64,000 nt of DNA from Syntrophaceae bacterium (GTDB taxonomy: Bacteria; Desulfobacterota; BSN033; UBA1163), in assembly GCA_013388635.1 (NCBI GenBank), contig JACAEX010000088.1, positions 20,667-84,666 of the forward strand, written 5' to 3'. The notes beneath the pieces are model-generated. The model made no database searches. It was not told the origin of the DNA and was given only the letters and a program-made list of their open reading frames with translations. This document shows, piece after piece, positions 29,309 through 38,109 of the stretch. The translations under genes were made by a program, and so were the position numbers. Each line of letters begins with the position of its first letter. Position 1 is the stretch's first letter.

Positions 29309-30553
29309 ATGAGAAAAACGTTATTTTACACAATTCTTTTGAGTTGCCTGGGCACAGTTTTTACACCTTCAGCTTTTGCTCAGGTCTGTGTGGAGTGTCA
29401 CAAGAAGGTCACCCCTGGGATTGTTAACGATTGGCTTTTGAGCAAACACAATAAGAACAAAATTAGTTGCTCGGAATGCCATGGCGATCAGCACAGATCA
29501 GCCCAGGATGTAGCAAAGGTTAAAATTCCAACGCCGGATACTTGCGCCAACTGCCATGAGGCCCGGGTGAAACAATTCGAGGCCGGAAAACATGCCTTCG
29601 CCTGGGCGGCCATGAAGGCCATGCCCACCGCCCACTGGCAACCCATGGCCTTGATGGAAGGGATGAAGGGCTGTGGAGGCTGCCATAAGATCGGATTGAA
29701 GACCGAGTCAGAGATCAAGGAGTTGAAAAAGGGCGGAGCTGGTTTTGGCGTTGCCTCCTGCGATGCCTGCCATACCCGACACACCTTTTCTGTTCAAGAG
29801 GCCAAGCAACCTCAGGCCTGTCAGACCTGCCATATGGGATTCGATCATCCTCAGTGGGAGATGTACTCGGGTTCAAAACATGGGGTTCGGTACCTATTGA
29901 AACAGAATAAAACTCTTCCGCAAACAGCCTCTGCCCCAACATGTCAGACCTGTCATATGCAGGGTGGAAATCACGAAGTTAGAACCCCTTGGGGATTTCT
30001 TGCTGTTAGGCTCCCAATGCCTGAAGATAAACAATGGGCAAATGACCGAGTAACTATTCTCCAGGCCCTCGGAGTGCTCGACCCGGATGGAAAACCAACA
30101 GGACGGCTGGATGTGGTAAAGGCAGCGGATGTAGCCCGGCTCACCCAGGAGAGCTGGCAAAAAGAGCGGGATAAGATGATCAAAACCTGTAACCGATGCC
30201 ATTCCATCAATTTTGCAAAGGCCGAACTTGCAAAGGGCGATCAGATTATTAAAGAGGCGGATCGATTGATGGCAGAAGCTATCCGGACAGTGGCTGGTCT
30301 GTACAGAGATGGTATCCTCCCCAAACCCAAAAACTACGCTTATCCATTTCCAGACCTCCTCACCTTCCACGACGCCCCAACGACGATTGAGCAAAAACTC
30401 TTTGTCATGTTCCTTGAGCACCGGATGAGGACATTCCAGGGAACATTCCATGCCAATCCAGATTATGCCCTCTGGTATGGATGGAGCGAGATGCAGAGGG
30501 ATCTGACCGGGATCAAGGAAAAGGCAACAGAGATGCGTGAAAAGAAGAAGTGA
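29309..30553 (+). CDS. Octaheme c-type cytochrome, hydroxylamine oxidoreductase (HAO)-like
   Basis: Eight CXXCH motifs (CVECH, CSECH, CANCH, CGGCH, CDACH, CQTCH x2, CNRCH), HAO-type CQTCHMGFDHPQWEMYSGSKHG block, signal peptide. Confidence 0.88.
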   Translation: MRKTLFYTILLSCLGTVFTPSAFAQVCVECHKKVTPGIVNDWLLSKHNKNKISCSECHGDQHRSAQDVAKVKIPTPDTCANCHEARVKQFEAGKHAFAWAAMKAMPTAHWQPMALMEGMKGCGGCHKIGLKTESEIKELKKGGAGFGVASCDACHTRHTFSVQEAKQPQACQTCHMGFDHPQWEMYSGSKHGVRYLLKQNKTLPQTASAPTCQTCHMQGGNHEVRTPWGFLAVRLPMPEDKQWANDRVTILQALGVLDPDGKPTGRLDVVKAADVARLTQESWQKERDKMIKTCNRCHSINFAKAELAKGDQIIKEADRLMAEAIRTVAGLYRDGILPKPKNYAYPFPDLLTFHDAPTTIEQKLFVMFLEHRMRTFQGTFHANPDYALWYGWSEMQRDLTGIKEKATEMREKKK

Positions 30554-30711
30554 TGGTTCATAGCGGCCATCCCTGCGCAGCCTCGATCGGGCATGGCCGC
30601 TTGCGCATCGCCTATGAGGAGGTTTCAAGCTTCCTGATAAATTGAATTTTCAGGGATCCCCGAGACAGATCTTCTTGCCTGCCCACTCTTTTTTTCTTAT
30701 AATGACCACTT

Positions 30712-31629
30712 ATGAAAATCAATTCAAGATATCCCTTTTTGATCGTTGTCCTCTTATTTTCTATCAGTCTGCCCACGCTCTCCCATTCAACTCCCGAATA
30801 TGCAGAGCAGACAGGATTCGAGTGTCAACGATGTCATGTCGATCTCACCGGAGGAAAGCTAACAAAGACCGGGGAGGACTTCAGAGAGGATTTAAAAACC
30901 AAGGGCCCGTATCAGCCACTTCGTCCCATTCAAAAAGTGATTCGTCTCATCCTTGGATACATCCATCTGATCACAGCCATCGCCTGGTTCGGGACCATCC
31001 TATATGTCCACATCCTCTTAAAACCGGCCTACGCTGCAAAGGGACTTCCAAAGGGAGAGTTGATCCTCGGATGGCTTAGCATAACGATCTTGACCATTAC
31101 GGGAATTTTATTGACCATTGCCAGAATTCCGGCATGGCAGGCTTTCTACACGACGCGATTCGGAATTTTATTGGGCATCAAGATCCTTCTCTTTATGATC
31201 ATGGTGAGCACAGCCGTCACTGTAACATTTCTGATCGGGCCAAAACTGAGAAAATCAAGCTCATCCGGGCTGCCCCAGAGCAAAGACAGGCTCGCACTGG
31301 AAGAGCTCTCACGGTTTGATGGGAAGGAGGGGAGGCCTGCCTACTTTGCCTATCACGGAAAGATCTATGACGTCAGTTCGAGCAGGCACTGGAAAGATGG
31401 AACTCATTTCAAAAAACATCACGCAGGCTACGACCTGACAGATCTGCTTGAAACTGCCCCCCATGGAGAAGAAAAAGTATTGCAGATGCCTCAAGCAGGA
31501 GAACTGGCCTCATTAGAAAAAAGAGCGGAAAAGTCTTCCCGTGAGAAGATATTCTATTTTATGGCCTACATGAACCTGATATTTGTCTTTTTGATCACCT
31601 TTATTATTGCCCTCTGGCGGTGGGGCTAA
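30712..31629 (+). CDS. Membrane protein: CXXCH-bearing N-terminus + CopD-like TM domain + cytochrome b5-like domain
   Basis: CQRCHVD; multi-TM CopD-like segment; b5-like LSRFDGKEGRPAYFAYHGKIYDVSSSRHWKDGTHFKKHHAGYDLTDLL. Confidence 0.8.
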   Translation: MKINSRYPFLIVVLLFSISLPTLSHSTPEYAEQTGFECQRCHVDLTGGKLTKTGEDFREDLKTKGPYQPLRPIQKVIRLILGYIHLITAIAWFGTILYVHILLKPAYAAKGLPKGELILGWLSITILTITGILLTIARIPAWQAFYTTRFGILLGIKILLFMIMVSTAVTVTFLIGPKLRKSSSSGLPQSKDRLALEELSRFDGKEGRPAYFAYHGKIYDVSSSRHWKDGTHFKKHHAGYDLTDLLETAPHGEEKVLQMPQAGELASLEKRAEKSSREKIFYFMAYMNLIFVFLITFIIALWRWG

Positions 31630-31635
31630 TTTAAA

Positions 31636-31797
31636 TTGCAATAACCAAATCTCAAACTCCAAATAAACACCAATTACTCAATAACCGGATAACGAATCCT
31701 ATTCTTAATATTATTTCTTAGAACTTGGGGCATTGGAATTTTGGTTATTATTTGATTATTGGTTTTTGGAAATTGGTTATTACTGGATTATTCAAGA
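31636..31797. repeat. Family B inverted-repeat element, copy 1
   Basis: CAATAACCAAATCTCAAACTCC ... TTTTGGTTATTATTTGATTATTGG; self-complementary AATAACCAAA/TTTGGTTATT words. Confidence 0.75.
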
Positions 31798-32513
31798 ATG
31801 CGGCCACCAGTCCACTCCAAGCCTGCTCGTTGGATGTTTTCTAACAAGAAGGGATAAAGAATTAACTCTTCCTCCTCGAAGTCGTAAAAATCAGGCCGGA
31901 TCTCCCTCAGTCTGTGTCTCAGCTTCCTGATCTCCTCTCTCGAAGAGAAGTTGGCCATGACCGCTGGGAAACAATCAATCCCTTCCTCTACCAGGTTTTC
32001 CAATGCCTTTATCTGTAAACCAAAGCCCTCTGATTTCGCTCCGGTTAACCGTGCGAAATCTTCGGCGCAGACTCCTTTCAGGCTAACCCGGACGTAAAGA
32101 TTGGGGAATCGGGACAGCTCCCTGGCATAAGAGCGATCGTGGCCGAGCAAAATGCCATTTGTCTCAAGGATGAAATGAATCTCTTTTGGAATGAGCTGGA
32201 GGACCCTCAGCAGATGAGACCGGTGAAGCGTGGGTTCGTTTCCACTGATCCTGACTTGATGAAACCCCTTCCTTCTTACAATGGAGAGGAGATTTTGAGC
32301 TACCTCCTCAGGTGAATAGAATCGCCCTGTTTCTTTCGGTCGAACGACGATGTGCCAGGACCAGCAGAAGAGACATCTCAAACAGCATCCGACACAGTCT
32401 GCGGTGGCAATCCCTCCATAAAATGGAGCAGGCCTGAACCGATAGTACTTCCTCTTCTCTTCAGATCCAATGATCCTTCCTACGCCTTCAGCCCTTTCGA
32501 CAGGATCGTACAC
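31788..32513 (-). CDS. Radical SAM protein
   Basis: CCLRCLFCWSW cluster motif, RISGNEPTLHRSHLLRVLQLI, FILETNGILLG. Confidence 0.9.
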   Translation of the reverse strand: MYDPVERAEGVGRIIGSEEKRKYYRFRPAPFYGGIATADCVGCCLRCLFCWSWHIVVRPKETGRFYSPEEVAQNLLSIVRRKGFHQVRISGNEPTLHRSHLLRVLQLIPKEIHFILETNGILLGHDRSYARELSRFPNLYVRVSLKGVCAEDFARLTGAKSEGFGLQIKALENLVEEGIDCFPAVMANFSSREEIRKLRHRLREIRPDFYDFEEEELILYPFLLENIQRAGLEWTGGRILE

Positions 32514-32516
32514 CTA

Positions 32517-32652
32517 AAATCCCAATAACCAAATTCAAAACCCAAAAAAGCTCCAGTCACCCAAAAAAACAATCAAACGGGTCTTTTTTTACATTTCAGT
32601 CATCGGAAGTTTTGGTTATTATTTGATTATTGGAGCTTGGGATTTGGTAACT
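32517..32652. repeat. Family B inverted-repeat element, copy 2
   Basis: CCCAATAACCAAATTCAAAACCC ... TTTTGGTTATTATTTGATTATTGGAGCTTGGG; same orientation as copy 1. Confidence 0.75.
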
Positions 32653-32658
32653 CTGGAC

Positions 32659-35352
32659 TTACATCCTCTCCCTTAGCTCCATGGCTTCAGAGACCAGTTC
32701 GATCACCTGATCAAATTGGAAGGGTTTGGAGATGATGAGATCGATCCCGCTCTCGCTCATCTTTTCTCTATTCAATTCCATTCCCCATCCCGTGATCATC
32801 ACGATGGGAGTTTTTGGATTCATTTCTTTGATCGTCTTCCCCACCTCCAATCCAGATATTTTTGGCATGCCGAGATCGGTGAAGACCAGGTCAAAGCTTT
32901 CGTTTTTGAATCGCTCAATCCCCTCCTCTCCATCCGAGGCGACCACCACCCGATGCCCTTTGACCTCGAGCATGCGGCAGAGGATATCCCGGACCGACTC
33001 CTCATCATCGATCACCAAAATCCGTGCAGGCTGGACCTCTGTCACCCGCTTCGATACCTTCTCCTCCACCTCTTTTCTTTCGGAGCCTACGGGAAGGTGG
33101 ATGATGAAGGTCGTCCCCTTGCCGGGTTCGCTCTCGATCAAGATCTCTCCCCCGTGCCGCTTGATGATCCCATAGGAGACGCTCATGCCAAGCCCTGAGC
33201 TGGGCACCCCCTTGGTCGTGAAGAATGGGTCAAACACCCTCTTCTTTACCTCCTCCGTCATTCCGATGCCGGTATCAGAGATCCTGACTTCAACCCGATG
33301 ATCCGTTTGTGGCCGGGTGGAGATGCTTAGCTGGCCTCCCTCTGGCATGGCGTCGACCGCATTGAAAATGATGTTGGTGAGCACCTCCCTCAACTCCGAT
33401 GGATTCCCCAGCACGAAAGGCACGTCCTCGAGACTTCTTGTCAGCTCGATCTGTATGCCTCTCTTCTGCGCCTGATCTTTCCAGCGGGGTTGGGTCACGT
33501 TGATCACTTCGGCAACAATCTCATTGATCGAGAGCAGAGTGAACTCCTTATCCCTTTTCACCCCTGTAAACTCCTGTATCCGGCGCACGGTCTCTGCTCC
33601 ATCCTTTGAAGCCTGCTCAATCGCCCTCAACCGTTCACGGATCTCTTCGGGCGAGAGATGATCTAACTGGTGGAAGAGGAGCTGGATGTTACCGACGATG
33701 ACGGCGAGGATGTTATTAAAATCGTGGGCCACGCCGCTGGCCATCTCTCCCATGGCCCTCAATTTCTCGGTCTGCACCATCTGATCCTGGGCCTGTTTCA
33801 GCTCTTCGAGTGTTCGTTTGAGATCGGAGAAGAGCCGGGCGTTCTCGATCGAGATAGCCATCTGACTGGCAAAGGAGGAGAGGACCTTGAGATCCTCCTC
33901 ATCAAACCCCATCAGCTCACGACTCTCGATGTCAAGAACCCCGATCAGCTGCCCCCTTCCTTTGAGCGGAAAGGCCACCTCTGATTTCCCTTCTTCCGTT
34001 CCGCGAATATATCTGGGGTCTTTCGATACATCAGCAACATAGAGCGGTTCGCCTGTGTGGGCCACCCAACCCACGATCCCATCCACCCCCACCCTGAGTC
34101 TCAGGTCTTTCACCTCTTCAAAATCCCTGCCCGAGACCGCTTTCATATAGAGCTCTTCCCTCTCCTGATCCAGAAAGAAGACACCGCATAACGCATACCC
34201 CCACTGCTCCCGGAGAAGTTCCAATGCCTTTTTGAGCAGCTCGTCGAGGTCGAGCGTCGACGAAAGGGCCTTCCCGACCTCATAAAGGGTCGTCAGCTGT
34301 CTGATCTTGGCCAAAGAGTCCTCATAGAGCCTCGCATTCCCTATAGCGATCGCAGCCTGGTGGGCAAAATTGAAGAGGAGGTCGATCTCGTTCTGTTGAA
34401 AGTGTTTGTGAGGATCTGAGCTATTCACCACCATCGCCCCGATGATCATCTCCCTGACGATCAGAGGAACCCCCAAGACCTCCTTAAAATGATAGGAATT
34501 GGGCTCTCCGATTCGGTCGGAATGGTAATCATAATCCTGGTAAACGACAGGGACCTTCCCCTTCACCACCTCCCCCACAACGCCGCCGGATGAGACCGGA
34601 AATTCGCTTCCCAGCAGAGACTCCGGCAGTCCATGGACGATGGCAATAGCGTAATTCTGTTTCCGGCTATCCCAGAGCGCAACTGCCCCCGATTCCGCGC
34701 CCAGCAGCCCGACCGCGCGCTCAATGATCTTCTGGAGGATCACCTGCAATTCAAGCCGGGAGGCTATCTCCTGGCTGATGGAATAGAGGATCCGCTGCTC
34801 TTCTAAACGTCTGACGTTCTCCGTATAGAGAAAGATCCTCTCCATGGCACCGCCGAGGACCTGACCGATGGCGTTGAAGAGGTCCCTGTCATAGGATGTA
34901 AATTTATGAAAATCCCTCCAGGCGATGTTCAGCGTGCCGTAGATCTTATCCCTCGCCTTCAAGGGGATGACCGCCAGGGATTTTAAACCCTCTTCGACCG
35001 CTGTTGAAGCTGCTTTGGGGTGGCCAGGATAATCCTCGATGAACACCGGCACACCGGTAAGGGCTACCTCGCCGGTGATCCCCTCGCTGGGGTTCAATCG
35101 CTTCGCTCTCTCCACAAACCTTCTGGAAAAGTTTCGTTGTGCCGCGAAGACCAGAGTCTCACCCTTCTCATCTAAAAGGTAGACCCCGGCAGAACGGACC
35201 CCTATCAGTTCCGTGACCTTATTCAGAGTGTTATTGAGGGCCTCATGGAGATCAACGGCTTCATTGACGGCCTGGCTGATTTCGGCAAGAATGGAGAACT
35301 CACTATTAAGTCTCTGAATCTCTTCTTCCAGATCTTTGAGCGATTTCTTCAT
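32659..35352 (-). CDS. Multi-GAF hybrid histidine kinase with C-terminal receiver
   Basis: Three GAF-like domains, MASGVAHDFNNILAVIVGNIQLL H-box, GLGMSVSYGIIKRHGG, C-terminal REC (LVFTDLGMPKISGLEVG). Confidence 0.94.
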   Translation of the reverse strand: MKKSLKDLEEEIQRLNSEFSILAEISQAVNEAVDLHEALNNTLNKVTELIGVRSAGVYLLDEKGETLVFAAQRNFSRRFVERAKRLNPSEGITGEVALTGVPVFIEDYPGHPKAASTAVEEGLKSLAVIPLKARDKIYGTLNIAWRDFHKFTSYDRDLFNAIGQVLGGAMERIFLYTENVRRLEEQRILYSISQEIASRLELQVILQKIIERAVGLLGAESGAVALWDSRKQNYAIAIVHGLPESLLGSEFPVSSGGVVGEVVKGKVPVVYQDYDYHSDRIGEPNSYHFKEVLGVPLIVREMIIGAMVVNSSDPHKHFQQNEIDLLFNFAHQAAIAIGNARLYEDSLAKIRQLTTLYEVGKALSSTLDLDELLKKALELLREQWGYALCGVFFLDQEREELYMKAVSGRDFEEVKDLRLRVGVDGIVGWVAHTGEPLYVADVSKDPRYIRGTEEGKSEVAFPLKGRGQLIGVLDIESRELMGFDEEDLKVLSSFASQMAISIENARLFSDLKRTLEELKQAQDQMVQTEKLRAMGEMASGVAHDFNNILAVIVGNIQLLFHQLDHLSPEEIRERLRAIEQASKDGAETVRRIQEFTGVKRDKEFTLLSINEIVAEVINVTQPRWKDQAQKRGIQIELTRSLEDVPFVLGNPSELREVLTNIIFNAVDAMPEGGQLSISTRPQTDHRVEVRISDTGIGMTEEVKKRVFDPFFTTKGVPSSGLGMSVSYGIIKRHGGEILIESEPGKGTTFIIHLPVGSERKEVEEKVSKRVTEVQPARILVIDDEESVRDILCRMLEVKGHRVVVASDGEEGIERFKNESFDLVFTDLGMPKISGLEVGKTIKEMNPKTPIVMITGWGMELNREKMSESGIDLIISKPFQFDQVIELVSEAMELRERM

Positions 35353-35374
35353 CCTCCCTCCTCAACGAAAAACT

Positions 35375-35893
35375 TCACTCCACCAATATGACCCCGTAGA
35401 GATTTCTCTCTTCCTCATGGGATCGAACCACTTCAATAGGAAACCCATTGTCCCTTGCCGTTTTAAAGACATCGATACCACAGGCCTCCATCGCGGGCCT
35501 CGCCTCATACCCGTGCTTACAGACCCCCTTCGGATCGCAGGTTTTACAGAGACGGCAGGGGCCGGAGCCCATGCTCCACGCCTTATAGTACCCATCGAGA
35601 AAGATCTCAATCTCAAGACGGACGACCGTCTCATTGAAGCCCCTGGACCTCTCTCCCCTCTGCAGCCTTCGATGGAGCAAGATCGCCTTCTCATAGGAGT
35701 CGATCACCTTCCGCGTCACGTCCGGAGTTGGCGTACAGGGAGGACAACAGAGGCTCATCCCGAAACCCGGACATCCGAACTGGCACTTCATCCTCACCCA
35801 CTGAGCCGTGACAATGGAACGGGGATCGATCACCTTTGCTCCATCCATTCCCAACTCCAATGCCTTGTCGCAGTAGACCTCCAATCGCTTCAT
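35375..35893 (-). CDS. DUF2284-type Cys-rich metal-binding protein
   Basis: CQFGCPGFGMSLCCPPCTPTP, GPCRLCKTCDPKGVCKHGYEARPAMEACGID. Confidence 0.8.
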   Translation of the reverse strand: MKRLEVYCDKALELGMDGAKVIDPRSIVTAQWVRMKCQFGCPGFGMSLCCPPCTPTPDVTRKVIDSYEKAILLHRRLQRGERSRGFNETVVRLEIEIFLDGYYKAWSMGSGPCRLCKTCDPKGVCKHGYEARPAMEACGIDVFKTARDNGFPIEVVRSHEEERNLYGVILVE

Positions 35894-35954
35894 CCTCTCT
35901 CAATCCCCTCCTTTTCTGGCCAGTCATAATTGAACTTGATACCCGGGGGGCACA

Positions 35955-36025
35955 TGGCAAATTCCAGTCCCCAAATAACCAAACCGGAATTTGGATCATC
36001 GGAGCTTTGGTTATTATTGCTTATT
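35955..36025. repeat. Family B element, short copy 3
   Basis: AATTCCAGTCCCCAAATAACCAAACCGGAATTTGGATCATCGGAGCTTTGGTTATTATTG. Confidence 0.65.
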
Positions 36026-37433
36026 TCCTCTGGCTCAACTCCTTGATCTCTCGTTGCGCCTCCTCCCTTTCCGGGCTTCCTCTCTCCAACAAATCGAAAG
36101 CCGTCCTGAAATGGAGAAGGGCGTTCTTCGCCTCCCCTTTCAATTTAAAATGTTTCCCGAAATAGAAATGGGAAAGCCCCTTCTGGCCCATTCTTCCATA
36201 AACCGAACCGAGGCTATGATAGACCTCCACGAACTCAGGTGCCTCTTTCTGGATCTTCAGAAAGAGAGGCAGGGCCCTGGCAAATTCCCCCTTCTCCTGA
36301 TATGCTCTCCCGAGGTAATAAAGGCCTAATAGATCGACGCCCTGGTCCTGGCCGGCTCCTAAGGTCGGCTCGATTGTCTCAAGGTTTTCAATTGCCTGAT
36401 CCAGCTTTCCTGAAAGGAAATAGACGATGCCAAGCTCCCTCAAGGTATCCGTATCATTGGGCGCCAATGCCCGTGCCTTCTGAAGGGCCTCCAGCGATCT
36501 GTCCAGCCTCCCCGTCTTCCGGTAGGCAAGACCCAATCCGTAGTATCCCTCTAAATCCTTTGGGTTGTTCTCAACCAGTGACTGAAAATGAGCGATGGCA
36601 ACGTGGGGCTCCTTCTCTTCCACAAAGGCCTTCACCTGAATCTTTCTAAAATTGCCCGATGTCTTGAAAGGACCTTTCGGCCTCCCTCCTGCCTGGAGGA
36701 GGTTTTCCAAGAGCGAAATCCGGCTCTCCACCGCAGGGTGGGTCAAAAGATAGGGGGGTACCTTCGACCCGGAGGCCAGACCGATTTTATAAATCTTGCT
36801 AAGAAAAGTGATCAACCCGTTGGGATCATAACCTGCTTTAACCATATAGTTGAAACCGTTCTGATCTGCATCCGTCTCCATTTCTCGAGTATATTTCAAG
36901 GCAAGGGCCTCTGCCGTGGCTGTCGCCATGGCCGCAGCCGCCTCAGAACCTGCCCCCCCTCCCCCCAGTAGAACCCCGGCAAGAATGGCGGCAAAGGTGG
37001 CGATGTTAAGCCGTTTCGATTTCTCAATCAACTGGGCTACATGTCTCTGCATGACGTGGGCGATCTCATGGCTGAGCACTCCTGCGACCTCCTGTTCGTC
37101 CTCTGCTAAGGCAAGGAGCCCTGTGGTGACGAAGATGTAGCCGCCCGGAATGGCAAAGGCATTCGGATCAGGTCCATTGATCAGATAGAATTTGAAATCA
37201 AAAGGGCTTGGACCGATCTGGGCAACCAGGGAATGGCCCAACCTCTCTAAATAGGTCCGAAGGGTGAGGTCCCTTACCCACTCGACCTTCTTCTCCATCT
37301 CGAGGACGACCCTCTTGCCCAGCTTCTTCTCCTCCTCTACGGTCATGGCCAGGGTGCCTCGGCCAAAGCCTTCAAAGAGAAGGCAGAGAAGGAGAAGAAA
37401 GGCGATCTTAGAGAAGATTCTTCGGTGTATCAT
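36021..37433 (-). CDS. M48-family metalloprotease with TPR domain (BepA/YfgC-like)
   Basis: LSHEIAHVMQRHVAQ (HExxH), METDADQNGF, C-terminal TPRs, signal peptide. Confidence 0.93.
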   Translation of the reverse strand: MIHRRIFSKIAFLLLLCLLFEGFGRGTLAMTVEEEKKLGKRVVLEMEKKVEWVRDLTLRTYLERLGHSLVAQIGPSPFDFKFYLINGPDPNAFAIPGGYIFVTTGLLALAEDEQEVAGVLSHEIAHVMQRHVAQLIEKSKRLNIATFAAILAGVLLGGGGAGSEAAAAMATATAEALALKYTREMETDADQNGFNYMVKAGYDPNGLITFLSKIYKIGLASGSKVPPYLLTHPAVESRISLLENLLQAGGRPKGPFKTSGNFRKIQVKAFVEEKEPHVAIAHFQSLVENNPKDLEGYYGLGLAYRKTGRLDRSLEALQKARALAPNDTDTLRELGIVYFLSGKLDQAIENLETIEPTLGAGQDQGVDLLGLYYLGRAYQEKGEFARALPLFLKIQKEAPEFVEVYHSLGSVYGRMGQKGLSHFYFGKHFKLKGEAKNALLHFRTAFDLLERGSPEREEAQREIKELSQRK

Positions 37434-37517
37434 CTCCTCACCTCAAACTGTTTTAATATTACCATGTCCTCCCCGTTCTTACAACAACCAAAAAGGAGTA
37501 ATCGTTCACTCCTTCGT

Positions 37518-37717
37518 GGAAACTTTCCACCATCGGGCGGGGATGTCGGAGAGAATCTTATAGCGGAAACCTTATCTTGTCTCCCAACTACAAGAATACC
37601 ATGGGCCTCGAAACGGCGTGCTGTGATGAAGGGTCACCTTTCTAAGCCTAATCTTAAATCATCCGACCGCTTGATAAGATTTTCGGAGATATTCCCGCCC
37701 GATGGCAGCCTTTCTCC
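37518..37717. repeat. MITE-like element or structured region with ~45-nt imperfect inverted arms
   Basis: Arms 37518-37562 and 37673-37717 share CCATCGGGCGGG(G/A)AT...ATCTTAT in inverted orientation. Confidence 0.55.
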
Positions 37718-37807
37718 ACGCTTCAGTGACGTATTAAGAGCCACGGAATGCCTCGGTGATGGGTATGGAATCAACCGATCTGATAGGAAGGAAAAAGTAA
37801 TAAATAA

Positions 37808-37870
37808 GCCCTACATATCCTCTCCATTTGGGTGGGGTTTGGATGGTGGGAGTTAGAGGATATGTAGGGC
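37808..37870. terminator. 16-bp perfect stem, 31-nt loop hairpin
   Basis: GCCCTACATATCCTCT ... AGAGGATATGTAGGGC. Confidence 0.45.
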
Positions 37871-37904
37871 CCCAAAATTTCTGCGCTGTGCCCTTTGCCC
37901 TTTG

Positions 37905-38075
37905 TTAATGCTCCAGGCAGGGCCGCCGGAATGAAAAATCTCCCGATTCAGTGATCTTCCACTTCAACCAATCGTAGCTCCTTTTCAAAAACTTCTCTTC
38001 CCGAAGATGAGAGCGCTTCTTCCCCTTCTTTCTCGAATAAGGCCCGTACCGGTGATTCCATTCGTTCGTTAACAT
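37905..38075 (-). CDS. Small basic protein, 56 aa (below ORF-track cutoff)
   Basis: MLTNEWNHRYGPYSRKKGKKRSHLREEKFLKRSYDWLKWKITESGDFSFRRPCLEH*; GGGAGGTGA SD-like sequence upstream of ATG; directly follows the cytochrome b gene on the same strand. Confidence 0.55.
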   Translation of the reverse strand: MLTNEWNHRYGPYSRKKGKKRSHLREEKFLKRSYDWLKWKITESGDFSFRRPCLEH

Positions 38076-38109
38076 CGGCAATCACCTCCCTTAAGGTGGA
38101 TTATTGGTC

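Noticed and set aside
29894-30628. 244-aa minus-strand ORF
   Set aside because: Antisense shadow of the octaheme cytochrome gene.
37425-37856. 143-aa plus-strand ORF in the 37.4-37.9 kb gap
   Set aside because: Overlaps the inverted-repeat element and the start region of the M48 gene; low-complexity, no domain features.
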